From NCBI RefSeq assembly GCF_006120725.1, contig NZ_SWMU01000005.1:1-64000 (forward strand): a DNA stretch of 64,000 nucleotides. Direction: 5' to 3'. The DNA is from Mesohalobacter halotolerans (GTDB taxonomy: Bacteria; Bacteroidota; Bacteroidia; Flavobacteriales; Flavobacteriaceae). The position numbers were made by a program, and so were the translations under genes. The notes beneath the pieces were generated by a model that had not been told where the DNA came from, made no database searches, and saw only the letters and a program-made list of their open reading frames with translations. Shown here piece by piece: positions 43,522 through 52,876 of the stretch (its first letter is position 1; each line of letters begins with the position of its first letter).

Positions 43522-44411
43522 TGCTCAGTATTAAAAAATACGCTGCCATAGATATCGGTTCGAACGCTGTGAGGTTATTGATCTCAACGATAACAGAACC
43601 AGACAACAAGCCAGTTACATTCAAAAAAACCTCGCTGGTGAGAGTGCCTATCCGTTTAGGACAGGATGTGTTTGTTAACGATTATATATCAGATTACAAT
43701 TTGTCTAGAATGAAACAAACCCTGAAAGCCTTTCAATTGTTGATGAATTGTCATAAGGTTGAAAAATACCGGGCGTGCGCAACATCAGCTATGCGCGATG
43801 CCAAAAACTCCAGAACTTTAGTTGAAGACATCAAAAAAGACACCGATATAGATATAGAAATTATAGATGGAAACGACGAGGCTGCTATCATTGCGGCTAC
43901 CGATCTTCACGAACTGATTCAGACCGAAAAATCTTATATTTATGTTGATGTCGGTGGTGGCTCTACAGAAATTACCATCTATTCTAATGGACATACCGTT
44001 ATCTCTAAATCTTTTAATCTCGGAACGGTGAGATTACTTAATAATCTTGTGTCAGAAAATGATTGGGAAGAATTTAGAAATTGGATTAAACAAAGCACAA
44101 AACAGTTTCCTAAAATAGAAATGATAGGATCCGGCGGAAATATTAATCACATATTTAAAGCCAGTGCAAAAAAGACAGGTAAGCCTTTATCCTTTTTCTA
44201 TTTGAGTTCTTATTTTCAACTGCTTAATTCTTTAACTTATGAAGAACGTATAGCTCAGTTAAATATGAATCAAGATAGAGCAGATGTGATTGTGCCGGCA
44301 ACAGAGATTTATCTTACGGCTATGAAATACAGTAAAGCTAGAAACGTTCACGTCCCTAAAATTGGCTTATCAGATGGAATTATTAAATCAATGTATAACG
44401 GCAATAATTAA
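43521..44411 (+). CDS. Ppx/GppA-family phosphatase
   Basis: The 296-aa actin-fold phosphatase degrades polyphosphate or pppGpp. The phosphate loops are KYAAIDIGSNAVRLLISTI at the start and YVDVGGGSTEITIYSNG near residue 140. It is the short form, lacking the C-terminal HD domain of E. coli Ppx. Translation starts at GTG (43521) that shares its G with the TAG stop of ppk1; there is no in-frame ATG before the first motif. Placement after ppk1 favours exopolyphosphatase. The gap to the convergent receptor gene (55 bp) shows no good terminator. Confidence 0.92.
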   Translation: MLSIKKYAAIDIGSNAVRLLISTITEPDNKPVTFKKTSLVRVPIRLGQDVFVNDYISDYNLSRMKQTLKAFQLLMNCHKVEKYRACATSAMRDAKNSRTLVEDIKKDTDIDIEIIDGNDEAAIIAATDLHELIQTEKSYIYVDVGGGSTEITIYSNGHTVISKSFNLGTVRLLNNLVSENDWEEFRNWIKQSTKQFPKIEMIGSGGNINHIFKASAKKTGKPLSFFYLSSYFQLLNSLTYEERIAQLNMNQDRADVIVPATEIYLTAMKYSKARNVHVPKIGLSDGIIKSMYNGNN

Positions 44412-44466
44412 TTTTATAAAATTATTATTTTATTTTATCGATTTACATAAAATAACATAAGCTAGA

Positions 44467-46989
44467 CTAATATCCACCATCACCACCGTAATCTCCGTCT
44501 CTTTGCCCTTCATTACGTTCTTTATTTTGGTTAAAGCGGTATATAAAAGTAGCTGAAATTTGTCGCTCTCGCCACTGAAAATTACTCTCACGAGTAAATG
44601 TAGGAGCTGTTGTAATACGATCTCTAATTCTACTATTAAATAAATCCCTAACATTAACAGATATTGTCGCATTATCATTTAAAATATCTTTACTCAAGGC
44701 CAGGTTAACACTCGTAATAGATTTTGTTTTGGTTTGGGCATTTTCAAATGGCCCTTGATAATTGACATTAGTTTGCCATTGGATTTTATAAGGTAATTCC
44801 ACCTTTGCGCTAAATCTGGAAGTAATACTGTTATTGGTAACGCCAAAATCTTGTCCGTTAAAAAATCCGTCCGTTTCAAACCTGAATCCATTCACACTCC
44901 AATTGATATTTAACCATTCTGTTGCATTATAAAGCGCACCAACTTCAAATCCCATTCTTTGATTAGTAGAGAGGTTTATAGGTATAGATCTAATAATCAC
45001 AAGACCATCTGCTGTTGTGCCAACCTCTTCATCTATCCGCTCAAAGGCATCGGTTTCTCTCTGATAATAGACTGAGGTAGTTAGTGTAAATTTTTCATCC
45101 CATCGTTTTAAATATCCTAAATCTACTGCGTTTGCAAAAGCGGGTCTCAGACTAGGGTTGCCTTGAAAAATATTGGTTCTACTGGATAATGATGGAGTAG
45201 GATTGAGATACCAACCTCTTGGTCTATTAATTCTTCTATTGTAACCTAGCGTAAAATTTTCATCTTCGCCTAGTTCATAAATTAAATTTAAAGTAGGAAA
45301 TAAACCATCAAACTTATTGTCAAAATTTAAATCGACATCTTCCCCTAATAATTCTTCAAAAACACTCAAATCAAAGTCTGAAGTCGTTTTACCCTGAAGT
45401 TGTGTATATTCATACCTTAGTCCTAACAGAAAGGAAAAATCCCCAAACTTATCGCCGTATTGAGCGTATACAGCATAAACATTTTCATCAAATTCAAAAT
45501 CGTTAGTTAATACTGTATCAACTTGAACCTCGTTTTCTTCGGTTTCAAATTCTCTAAAAAACGGCTCTTTGTTGTTTTCAAGATTAATTCTGAATCCAGC
45601 TTCAAATTGAGATTCGCCCATAGGTCTTACATAATCTGCTTGAAGTAAATATTCAGTTTGATCTTCCCTTTCTATGACGGATTCATCAGGAATAAATTGA
45701 TCTTCACCGTTAATAACATCTTCAGTAATAATAGTAGGAGCGTATTCACTGTCTTCAGAGTATTGAAATTCCGTATCCAATTCATGCCCGTCATTATCAA
45801 ATTTTTTATTGAAGTTAAGAGAAACTTGATAAGATTCTTCATCTTCAATTTCTTTTTCTTGCCTTAACCTCTCATTGATAAATTCCCCTTCATTAAATGT
45901 CGATGTAAAATTATTGGTCAGATCGTCGTCTTCTCCGGTTCTTCCAAAATAACTTGCTGTGATTGAAGTATTATAATCAAAAAAATATGTCGCACCTATA
46001 TTGAAATTAAAGTCTTTTCTATTTCTATTATATGAACGGTCTTCAATTACTCGGTCAAACTCTCTATCTGGATTATCGTTGCTAAAATTACTTTCAAATG
46101 ATGCATTACCAGGCGGTTTTCTATGTGAGTAGCCGATATTGCCAAAGAAATTAAATTGTTCTGTTCTCCAGTTAAGATTTGCTGCGGCGCGATTGTTTAA
46201 CGGTGTTCCAGTTTGAAGTCTTACAGAACCATTAAAGCCTAAAGTTTTATCACGTTTAAGCACAATGTTTATAATACCGGCTGTACCTTGAGCATCATAA
46301 CGTGCAGAAGGGCTTGTAATCACTTCTACTTTTTCTATGGCATCTGCGGGAAGTTGCTGTAAGACATCTGTATTTCCAAAGCCAGCCAGAGCAGATGGCT
46401 TTCCATTAATTAATATTCTAACATTTTCATTACCTCTTAAACTAATTCCGCCCTCGATATCAACACTTACTGAGGGCACATTTTCAAGTGCTTCTGTGAC
46501 GGTTCCACCAGCAACCGTAAGATCTTTACCCAAGGTATATATTTTTTTGTCAAGCCTGACATCTAATTTTGTTGTTTCGGAAATCACATTGACTTCGTCT
46601 AATTCACTTGCCTTAAACTTTAAGCTTATTTCACCTAAATCTTTATCAGCGTTTACTTTAATTTTCTTGAATGTTTTGGTCTCATATGAAATATATTCAA
46701 ACCTGATATCATAAATACCTTCTATGATTTTTACAGAAAATTTGCCATCAAAATCTGTAACAGTACTTTTGACTAATGTTTCAGTACCTGGTTTAAATAT
46801 TCCAACTGTAGCATACTCAAGAGGTTGTTTTTGTTCCTGGTCGATTAACCTTCCGGTAATTTTATATTTATCAAGCTCAAAGCTATTATTAATTTCATTT
46901 TTATTTAAAATATCAGCTTTAGACTTGTAATTCTGAGCAATAAGATTAATATTTAAAAAAATCAGTAAACAGCCTGTTAAATACTTCAT
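44467..46989 (-). CDS. TonB-dependent receptor with N-terminal carboxypeptidase-regulatory-like domain
   Basis: The 840-aa outer-membrane protein has a signal peptide near residues 1-18. A regulatory-like beta-sandwich domain follows at about 38-125 (TGRLIDQEQKQPLEYATVGIF, TDFDGKFSVKIIEGIYDIRFEYISYETKTFK). A plug domain comes next (GGTVTEALENVPSVSVDIEGGISLRGNENVRILINGKPSALAGF, VEVITSPSARYDAQGTAGIINIVLKRD). A barrel of the OMP_b-brl_3 type closes the protein. Acidic loops and a C-terminal DGDYGGDGGY tail are notable. The ligand is unknown. It is monocistronic and lies between ppx and the trp operon on the opposite strand. Confidence 0.9.
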   Translation of the reverse strand: MKYLTGCLLIFLNINLIAQNYKSKADILNKNEINNSFELDKYKITGRLIDQEQKQPLEYATVGIFKPGTETLVKSTVTDFDGKFSVKIIEGIYDIRFEYISYETKTFKKIKVNADKDLGEISLKFKASELDEVNVISETTKLDVRLDKKIYTLGKDLTVAGGTVTEALENVPSVSVDIEGGISLRGNENVRILINGKPSALAGFGNTDVLQQLPADAIEKVEVITSPSARYDAQGTAGIINIVLKRDKTLGFNGSVRLQTGTPLNNRAAANLNWRTEQFNFFGNIGYSHRKPPGNASFESNFSNDNPDREFDRVIEDRSYNRNRKDFNFNIGATYFFDYNTSITASYFGRTGEDDDLTNNFTSTFNEGEFINERLRQEKEIEDEESYQVSLNFNKKFDNDGHELDTEFQYSEDSEYAPTIITEDVINGEDQFIPDESVIEREDQTEYLLQADYVRPMGESQFEAGFRINLENNKEPFFREFETEENEVQVDTVLTNDFEFDENVYAVYAQYGDKFGDFSFLLGLRYEYTQLQGKTTSDFDLSVFEELLGEDVDLNFDNKFDGLFPTLNLIYELGEDENFTLGYNRRINRPRGWYLNPTPSLSSRTNIFQGNPSLRPAFANAVDLGYLKRWDEKFTLTTSVYYQRETDAFERIDEEVGTTADGLVIIRSIPINLSTNQRMGFEVGALYNATEWLNINWSVNGFRFETDGFFNGQDFGVTNNSITSRFSAKVELPYKIQWQTNVNYQGPFENAQTKTKSITSVNLALSKDILNDNATISVNVRDLFNSRIRDRITTAPTFTRESNFQWRERQISATFIYRFNQNKERNEGQRDGDYGGDGGY

Positions 46990-47142
46990 GTTTTCGTTTT
47001 GTATTTGGACTGTATCAATTCTCTTTGGTAAAATGAAGTCTAGTTAAAGTTGAGTTAAGAGGTTTTTGAACATCATAAATAAATTAACATTATTTATTTT
47101 AAAAAAAAATAGTTCTGATGGCCTACAATTCAAAATCATAAT

Positions 47143-47150
47143 TATATTTG
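47143..47150 (+). promoter_or_regulatory. -7 promoter box of the trp operon
   Basis: TATATTTG is a full TAnnTTTG match. Only 4 nt separate it from the leader-peptide ATG, so the mRNA would start at or near that ATG. A good -33 TTG is not present. Confidence 0.55.
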
Positions 47151-47154
47151 TGGT

Positions 47155-47211
47155 ATGATTTTTAATAATAAAACAAACTGGTGGTGGTCACACACATTTT
47201 TTATGTCGTGA
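47155..47211 (+). CDS. trpL: Trp operon leader peptide with three tandem Trp codons
   Basis: The ORF reads MIFNNKTNWWWSHTFFMS (18 residues), with TGG TGG TGG at 47179-47187 and the TGA stop at 47209-47211. It lies between the promoter box and trpE and has the composition expected of an attenuator leader: translation would stall here when charged tRNA-Trp is scarce. Three Trp in 18 residues, side by side, is far from chance. Its stop codon lies inside the 5' arm of the antiterminator (47204-47212). Confidence 0.9.
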   Translation: MIFNNKTNWWWSHTFFMS

Positions 47212-47253
47212 GATGCTACTTTTATTATAAATATTAAGCCTGTCCTCACGACA
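47204..47253 (+). promoter_or_regulatory. Antiterminator of the trp attenuator
   Basis: TGTCGTGAG at 47204-47212 is the exact reverse complement of CTCACGACA at 47245-47253 (9 bp, no mismatch). The 3' arm uses the loop and the first four bases of the right arm of the terminator, so the two structures exclude each other. A ribosome stalled at the Trp codons leaves 47204-47212 free and the antiterminator can form; a ribosome at the stop codon covers it and the terminator forms. The sequence is directly seen; the mechanism is inferred by analogy with E. coli trpL. Confidence 0.88.
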
Positions 47254-47265
47254 GGCTTTTTTTTT
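47236..47265 (+). terminator. Intrinsic terminator of the trp attenuator
   Basis: Arms AAGCCTGTC (47236-47244) and GACAGGCTT (47250-47258) make a perfect 9-bp stem with loop CTCAC, followed by T at 47257-47265. The trpE ATG follows 14 nt after the T run. Confidence 0.94.
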
Positions 47266-47279
47266 GAATTTTATTGACA

Positions 47280-48683
47280 ATGAAATATACTTTAAAAACC
47301 TCTTATCAACAACAACTAGCTGATGTTCTAACGCCAGTGAGTGTTTATTTGAAACTGCGCGATGAATTTCCTAACAGTATTTTACTAGAAAGTAGCGACT
47401 ATCATGCCAGTGATAACAGTTTTTCTTATATCTGCTGTAATCCTATAGCTTTAATCAAATTGCAAAATAATGTATTGACAACATCTTATCCTGACGGACA
47501 TACGCAAGAGATTCAATTAAACGCAAACGAAAACCTGACCTCGCATATCAGTGATTTTAAGGCGAGTTTTATAACAGATAATTTGGATTTTAAATTTATT
47601 TATAACGGTCTTTTTGGTTTTACGGCTTATGACGCCGTTTCTCACTTTGAAGAAATAGATATCACCAAAAAAGAGGGCGATTTAGATATTCCGGATTTGT
47701 ACTATGCGGTATATCAAAACATTATTGCTATCAACCACTTTAATAATGAAGTCTACATTTTTGAACACCTTAGCCCACATTGTAAAAGTCAAAAGCAAAA
47801 TATTTTACAATTACTTCAAAATCAAAGTTTAGCGACATATCATTTTTCAAAAGTTTCAGAACCAATTTCCAGTCTTGAAGATGATGAATACATCGATATG
47901 GTTAAGAAAGCCAAAGCGCATTGTCAACGTGGAGATGTGTTTCAATTGGTCTTGTCACGTCGGTTTGAACAAGCGTTTGAAGGCGATGAATTTGAAGTCT
48001 ATCGCAGTTTAAGGCATATCAATCCATCGCCTTACCTGTTTTATTTTGATTATGGAAACTTCAAAATATTTGGCAGTTCTCCGGAAGCTCAATTGGTTAT
48101 TGATAAGCAAATGGCTGAAATTCATCCCATCGCCGGTACTTTTAAACGTACCGGAAACGACGAGAAAGATCGAAAAATTGCTGAAGAACTCGCCGCAGAC
48201 CCTAAAGAAAATGCCGAACACGTCATGCTGGTCGATTTAGCCAGAAATGATTTGAGTAGACATGGTAAAGAGGTAAGCGTACAAACCTATAAAGACATTC
48301 AGTTTTTTTCTCATGTGATTCATTTGGTCAGTAAAGTGACCGCTCAATTGGACGATACTGTCCAAAGTTTTGATTTAGTGGCCGACACTTTTCCCGCAGG
48401 AACTTTAAGTGGTGCCCCAAAACCTATGGCGCTAAAACTCATAGAAAAATATGAAACCGTCAATAGAAATGCTTACGGTGGAGCTATTGGCTTTATGGAC
48501 TTTAAGGGGAATTATAATCACGCTATTATCATTCGCTCTTTTGTGAGTAAAAACCATCACTTGTTTTACCAAGCTGGCGCTGGGATTGTAGCCGACTCAA
48601 AACCTAAAAATGAATTACAAGAAGTGTATAATAAGTTAAAAGCACTCACAAAAGCCATAAACCATGCAGAAAATCAATCTTAA
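47280..48683 (+). CDS. trpE: Anthranilate synthase component I
   Basis: The protein has 467 aa from the ATG at 47280; an in-frame TTG two codons earlier is rejected. It converts chorismate to anthranilate, using ammonia from TrpG. The chorismate-binding domain has QRGDVFQLVLSRRF, FYFDYGNFKIFGSSPEAQL, HPIAGTFKRTGND, AEHVMLVDLARNDLSRHGKEV, FPAGTLSGAPKPMAL and the C-terminal YQAGAGIVADSKPKNE. The N-terminal ILLESSD (LLES at 35-38) matches the tryptophan-binding site of feedback-inhibited TrpE. First structural gene of the operon, behind the attenuator. Confidence 0.97.
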   Translation: MKYTLKTSYQQQLADVLTPVSVYLKLRDEFPNSILLESSDYHASDNSFSYICCNPIALIKLQNNVLTTSYPDGHTQEIQLNANENLTSHISDFKASFITDNLDFKFIYNGLFGFTAYDAVSHFEEIDITKKEGDLDIPDLYYAVYQNIIAINHFNNEVYIFEHLSPHCKSQKQNILQLLQNQSLATYHFSKVSEPISSLEDDEYIDMVKKAKAHCQRGDVFQLVLSRRFEQAFEGDEFEVYRSLRHINPSPYLFYFDYGNFKIFGSSPEAQLVIDKQMAEIHPIAGTFKRTGNDEKDRKIAEELAADPKENAEHVMLVDLARNDLSRHGKEVSVQTYKDIQFFSHVIHLVSKVTAQLDDTVQSFDLVADTFPAGTLSGAPKPMALKLIEKYETVNRNAYGGAIGFMDFKGNYNHAIIIRSFVSKNHHLFYQAGAGIVADSKPKNELQEVYNKLKALTKAINHAENQS

Positions 48684-48699
48684 TAAAAGGTCAATATAA

Positions 48700-49266
48700 A
48701 TGAAAAAAATATTAGTTATAGACAATTACGATTCTTTTGTATACAATCTCGTGCATTATCTCGAAGCCTTTGATGCACAAGTTGACGTTGTCAGAAATAA
48801 AAGTATCAATTTAGAAGCCGTCAAGAATTACGATAAAATTTTATTGTCACCAGGCCCTGGCATTCCGGATGAAGCCGGACAGCTTAAATCTATTATTAAG
48901 ACTTATTACAAGACGAAACCTATTTTAGGCGTTTGTTTAGGTCAACAAGCCATCACGGAAGTTTTTGGTGGACAACTTGAGAATTTGAAAACGGTTTACC
49001 ACGGCATTGCAACGGCCATTAAAATTACAGTAAAAGATGAAGTATTATATCAAAACCTTCCAGAGGAAATAGAAGTTGGTCGTTATCATTCTTGGGTAGT
49101 TCAAAATGCTTTACCTGAGGTTTTAGAAGCCACATCTGTAGATGATAAAGGAAATATTATGTCACTTCGACATAAACATTACAATGTTAAAGCTGTTCAA
49201 TATCATCCGGAGTCGGTGTTGACCCCACATGGTAAAACCATAATTCAAAACTGGTTAAATTCTTAA
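48700..49266 (+). CDS. trpG: Anthranilate synthase component II (glutamine amidotransferase)
   Basis: The 188-aa class I glutamine amidotransferase supplies ammonia to TrpE. It shows ILVIDNYDSFVYNLVHYL, LSPGPGIPDEAG (oxyanion strand), the nucleophile Cys in ILGVCLGQQAITEVFGG, and the His-Glu pair in VQYHPESVLTPHGK. It is separate from trpD, not fused as in E. coli. It lies 16 bp after trpE and 2 bp before trpD. Confidence 0.97.
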   Translation: MKKILVIDNYDSFVYNLVHYLEAFDAQVDVVRNKSINLEAVKNYDKILLSPGPGIPDEAGQLKSIIKTYYKTKPILGVCLGQQAITEVFGGQLENLKTVYHGIATAIKITVKDEVLYQNLPEEIEVGRYHSWVVQNALPEVLEATSVDDKGNIMSLRHKHYNVKAVQYHPESVLTPHGKTIIQNWLNS

Positions 49267-49268
49267 AT

Positions 49269-50267
49269 ATGAAAACCATTCTCAATAGACTTATCGCTCA
49301 TGAAACTTTGTCTAAAGACGAAGCCAAACAAATTTTAAAACAAATCTCTACCGAAGATTTTTCAGAAGTTCAAATCGCGGCTTTTCTCACGGTTTTCATG
49401 ATGCGAAACATCACTTTAGATGAGCTAACAGGCTTTAGACAAGCTTTATTGGAACTGTGTCATGCTTTAGACTTTTCAGAATTTGACCCCATCGATTTGT
49501 GTGGCACCGGAGGTGACTCTAAAAACACTTTTAACATTTCCACTTTAGCTGCATTTGTAACGGCAGGTGCTGGTGTTCATGTAGCCAAACACGGTAATTA
49601 TGGGGTTTCATCTGTAAGTGGCTCTTCTAATGTGCTTGTGCTTTTGGGTTTAAAATTTCAGCAAGAGGAGTCGATTCATAAACATTGTTTGGACAAAGCC
49701 AATATCTGTATTTTGCATGCGCCTTTGTTTCATCCGGCGATGAAAACTGTGGCACCGGTGAGAAAATCCCTCGCCTTAAAAACCTTTTTTAATATGCTTG
49801 GGCCGATGGTCAATCCTTGTCAGCCACAAAAACAATTGGTCGGGGTTTACAGTTTGCAATTGTTGCGTTTGTATTCCTACCTCTACCAGAAAAACCATAA
49901 GGCGTATGCGATTGTACATGCTTTAGATGGCTATGATGAAATTTCATTGACCCAATCGGCAAAAGTGGTCACCCATCAAGAAGATCGGGTTTTAGAGCCT
50001 GAAGATTTTGGGCTCAAACGTCATTCACCGGAAGCAATTTTTGGTGGTAATTCCGTTAGGGAAGCCGCTGATATTTTTATGAATGTTTTACAAAATAAAT
50101 CCACACCTGAACAGCAACATGTGGTATGTGCAAATGCGGCTTTAGCCATTTCTGTATCAAAAGATATAGATTTAAAAACCGCTTTTGCTGAAGCCCGAGA
50201 ATCATTAAAATCCGGCCGGGCTTTAAAATCATTTAACCGATTAATTGAATTGAGTCAATCTATTTAA
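49269..50267 (+). CDS. trpD: Anthranilate phosphoribosyltransferase
   Basis: The 332-aa enzyme transfers phosphoribose from PRPP to anthranilate. Motifs are DLCGTGGDSKNTFNISTLAAFVTAGAGVHVAKHGNYGVSSVSGSSNVL, HPAMKTVAPVRKSLALKTFFNMLGPMVNPC and DGYDEISL. The loop usually written GNRSVSS reads GNYGVSS here. Length is normal. It starts 2 bp after trpG and ends 2 bp before trpC. Confidence 0.96.
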   Translation: MKTILNRLIAHETLSKDEAKQILKQISTEDFSEVQIAAFLTVFMMRNITLDELTGFRQALLELCHALDFSEFDPIDLCGTGGDSKNTFNISTLAAFVTAGAGVHVAKHGNYGVSSVSGSSNVLVLLGLKFQQEESIHKHCLDKANICILHAPLFHPAMKTVAPVRKSLALKTFFNMLGPMVNPCQPQKQLVGVYSLQLLRLYSYLYQKNHKAYAIVHALDGYDEISLTQSAKVVTHQEDRVLEPEDFGLKRHSPEAIFGGNSVREAADIFMNVLQNKSTPEQQHVVCANAALAISVSKDIDLKTAFAEARESLKSGRALKSFNRLIELSQSI

Positions 50268-50269
50268 CC

Positions 50270-51058
50270 ATGCATATTTTAGATGAAATATCAGCTTTTA
50301 AAAAGCGACTTTTAGACCACAAAAAACAGGCGGTGAGTATCAAAGATTTAGAGGCTATGCCCAACTTTAAGCGCCATTGTTTTGCTTTGACTGAACGGCT
50401 TAAAAACTCAGATTTTGGCATCATCGCCGAACACAAAAGACGTTCACCGAGCAAACCGCATCTCAACTTTAAAACCGATGTTTTTGATGTGGCTAAAACC
50501 TACGAAGTCGCCGGTGTCTCCGGAATGTCAGTATTAACCGAACAAAAGTATTTTGGGGGATCATTAGAGGATTTATTACTCTGCCGCTCTGCTTGTAATT
50601 TACCTTTATTGCGCAAAGATTTTATGGTTGATGAATACCAAATCATCGAAAGTAAAGCCTATGGCGCTGATGTCATTTTGCTCATCGCAGCTTGCTTAAA
50701 CCCGGCAGAAGTACAGCAATTTTCAAGCCTTGCCAAGCAACTCGGCATGCAAAGTATTTTAGAAGTGCACAATTTGGAAGAACTACAACAGTTTTTCTGT
50801 GAAAGCATTGACATCGTTGGTGTCAACAACCGTAACCTCAAAACTTTTGAAGTGGATTTACAAATCAGTAAAGCCTTAATCGAGCACATTCCTGAAAATG
50901 TTGTGAAAATATCAGAAAGCGGACTCAAACATCCTCAGGATATTTTAGATTTATCACAAATTGGCTATGATGGCTTTTTGTTGGGAGAACATTTTATGAC
51001 AACGGATAATCCTGGTCTTGCAGCTCAGAAATTCATCCAAACTTTAAAACAAAACTGA
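50270..51058 (+). CDS. trpC: Indole-3-glycerol-phosphate synthase
   Basis: The 262-aa TIM-barrel enzyme closes the indole ring. It has FGIIAEHKRRSPSKPHL (usually IIAEIKRxSPSKG), YEVAGVSGMSVLTEQKYFGGSLEDLLLCR, LLRKDFMVDEYQI, ILEVHNLEEL, VGVNNRNLKTFEVDL and KISESGLKHPQDIL. It is a stand-alone protein, not fused to TrpF. Confidence 0.96.
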   Translation: MHILDEISAFKKRLLDHKKQAVSIKDLEAMPNFKRHCFALTERLKNSDFGIIAEHKRRSPSKPHLNFKTDVFDVAKTYEVAGVSGMSVLTEQKYFGGSLEDLLLCRSACNLPLLRKDFMVDEYQIIESKAYGADVILLIAACLNPAEVQQFSSLAKQLGMQSILEVHNLEELQQFFCESIDIVGVNNRNLKTFEVDLQISKALIEHIPENVVKISESGLKHPQDILDLSQIGYDGFLLGEHFMTTDNPGLAAQKFIQTLKQN

Positions 51059-51062
51059 AATT

Positions 51063-51686
51063 ATGGTTGTAAAAGTTTGCGGGATGACAGCAATTAAAAA
51101 TTTAGAGGCTATTCAAACGGCTCAGCCAGATTATTTTGGTTTTATCTTTTATGATCAATCTCCAAGAGCAGTTCAACTGACTGACATGCCCAATTTTCAA
51201 CACATCAAAAAAATCGGCGTATTTGTCGATGAAGACATAGAATTTATTCTTGAAAACCATAAACAATTCAGGCTTGATGGTATTCAATTGCATGGTAATG
51301 AAAATTCGGTTTATATTGAAAAATTAAAAGCTAAATTGCCGACATCCATCGAAATATTCAAAGCCGTTTCCATCAAAAGTAAGTCTGATTTTGAAGTTAT
51401 CAAGACCTTTGAAGGCGTCGTCGATAAAATTATTTTAGACACCAAAACCCATTTAAAAGGTGGAAGCGGACAACAATTCGATTGGGCATTGTTAGAAAAC
51501 TACACTTTTGATATGCCGTTTTTATTAAGTGGTGGTATTGGACCAAATGATGCTGAACAAGTTCTAAAACTTTTTCATAAATATCCTGTAATGGCTGGTG
51601 TAGATATCAATTCAAAATTTGAAATTGAACCAGGAATAAAAAATATTAAACACATTAAAAAATTTATAAAGACCATAAAATCATGA
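51063..51686 (+). CDS. trpF: Phosphoribosylanthranilate isomerase
   Basis: The 207-aa TIM-barrel isomerase has the catalytic Cys in [15 protein letters not shown], then [24 protein letters not shown], the catalytic Asp in [19 protein letters not shown], and [15 protein letters not shown] with [16 protein letters not shown]. Its stop overlaps the trpB ATG by 4 nt, coupling the two. Confidence 0.96.
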   Translation: MVVKVCGMTAIKNLEAIQTAQPDYFGFIFYDQSPRAVQLTDMPNFQHIKKIGVFVDEDIEFILENHKQFRLDGIQLHGNENSVYIEKLKAKLPTSIEIFKAVSIKSKSDFEVIKTFEGVVDKIILDTKTHLKGGSGQQFDWALLENYTFDMPFLLSGGIGPNDAEQVLKLFHKYPVMAGVDINSKFEIEPGIKNIKHIKKFIKTIKS

Positions 51687-52876
51687 TTAAGCACAAAACT
51701 TATCACGCTGATGCAAAAGGTTTCTACGGCCAATTTGGTGGTGCATTTATCCCGGAAATGTTGATGCCCAATGTTGATGAACTTCGGGAGAATTATTTAA
51801 AAATCATGGGACAAGATGATTTTCAAAAGGAATTTGATAGTTTGTTGAAAGATTATGTGGGTCGACCAACGCCTTTGTATTTTTCCAAACGATTAAGCGA
51901 GAAATATGAAACTCAAATCTATCTGAAACGTGAAGACTTGTGTCATACCGGTGCGCATAAAATCAATAATACCATCGGCCAAATTTTATTGGCGAAGCGA
52001 TTGGGTAAAAAACGTATCATCGCCGAAACCGGTGCTGGTCAGCATGGTGTGGCGACGGCTACGGTTTGTGCCTTGATGGGAATGCCCTGCGTAATTTATA
52101 TGGGAGCGATTGATATAAAACGCCAAGCGCCAAACGTCGCTCGAATGAAAATGCTAGGTGCAGAAGTTGTGCCGGCGAGGTCTGGGAGTAAAACCCTAAA
52201 AGATGCCACCAATGAAGCCATTAGAGATTGGATAAACAATCCCACTGACACCCATTACATCATCGGTTCGGTGGTAGGACCGCATCCTTTTCCGGATATG
52301 GTAGCACGATTTCAATCAGTGATCGCTAAAGAAGTTAAAAGCCAACTCAAAACCCAAAGCCATAAAGACAAACCGGATTATGTGATGGCTTGCGTTGGCG
52401 GTGGCAGTAATGCCGCCGGTATTTATTATGATTTTCTGGATGATAAAGATGTGGGTATCATTGCCGTAGAAGCAGCTGGAAAAGGGGTTTCTACAGGTGA
52501 GTCTGCAGCGACTTCTCAGCTGGGTAAGCAAGGCATTATTCATGGCAGTAAAACTTTGTTGATGCAAAGTGAAGATGGACAAATCACCGAACCTTATTCT
52601 ATTTCGGCTGGTTTAGATTACCCTGGAATTGGTCCGATGCATGCGCATTTATATGAATCAAAACGTGCAGAATTTATCAGCATCACCGACGATGAAGCCA
52701 TGCAAGCCGGCTGGGAATTGAGCCAGTTGGAAGGCATCATCCCTGCTATAGAAACTGCTCATGCCTTTGCTGTATTTAAGCATCGGCAATTTCAACCTGA
52801 TGATGTGGTAGTCGTGAATTTATCTGGTCGTGGTGATAAAGATTTAAAGACGTATATGGATTATTTTAAGTTATAG
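51683..52876 (+). CDS. trpB: Tryptophan synthase beta chain
   Basis: The 397-aa PLP enzyme joins indole and serine. PLP is held by Lys93 in [42 protein letters not shown]. The phosphate-binding loop is [18 protein letters not shown], and the C-terminal LSGRGDKDL is standard. It is the main trpB1 type. The 3' end is followed by 326 bp of repeats before trpA, unusual because the two subunit genes are normally adjacent or coupled. Confidence 0.97.
   Translation: MIKHKTYHADAKGFYGQFGGAFIPEMLMPNVDELRENYLKIMGQDDFQKEFDSLLKDYVGRPTPLYFSKRLSEKYETQIYLKREDLCHTGAHKINNTIGQILLAKRLGKKRIIAETGAGQHGVATATVCALMGMPCVIYMGAIDIKRQAPNVARMKMLGAEVVPARSGSKTLKDATNEAIRDWINNPTDTHYIIGSVVGPHPFPDMVARFQSVIAKEVKSQLKTQSHKDKPDYVMACVGGGSNAAGIYYDFLDDKDVGIIAVEAAGKGVSTGESAATSQLGKQGIIHGSKTLLMQSEDGQITEPYSISAGLDYPGIGPMHAHLYESKRAEFISITDDEAMQAGWELSQLEGIIPAIETAHAFAVFKHRQFQPDDVVVVNLSGRGDKDLKTYMDYFKL

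Noticed and set aside
44412-44466. Weak A/T-rich inverted repeat between ppx and the receptor gene as a terminator
   Set aside because: No GC stem and no clear T run after a stem; too weak to call.
47179-47200. Hairpin from GTGGTG with CACAC in the trp leader as a pause stem (1:2 structure)
   Set aside because: Only three or four contiguous pairs form with mismatches; the two-state model does not need it.
47274-47279. TTG start for trpE
   Set aside because: An ATG two codons later is available and gives a normal N-terminus.
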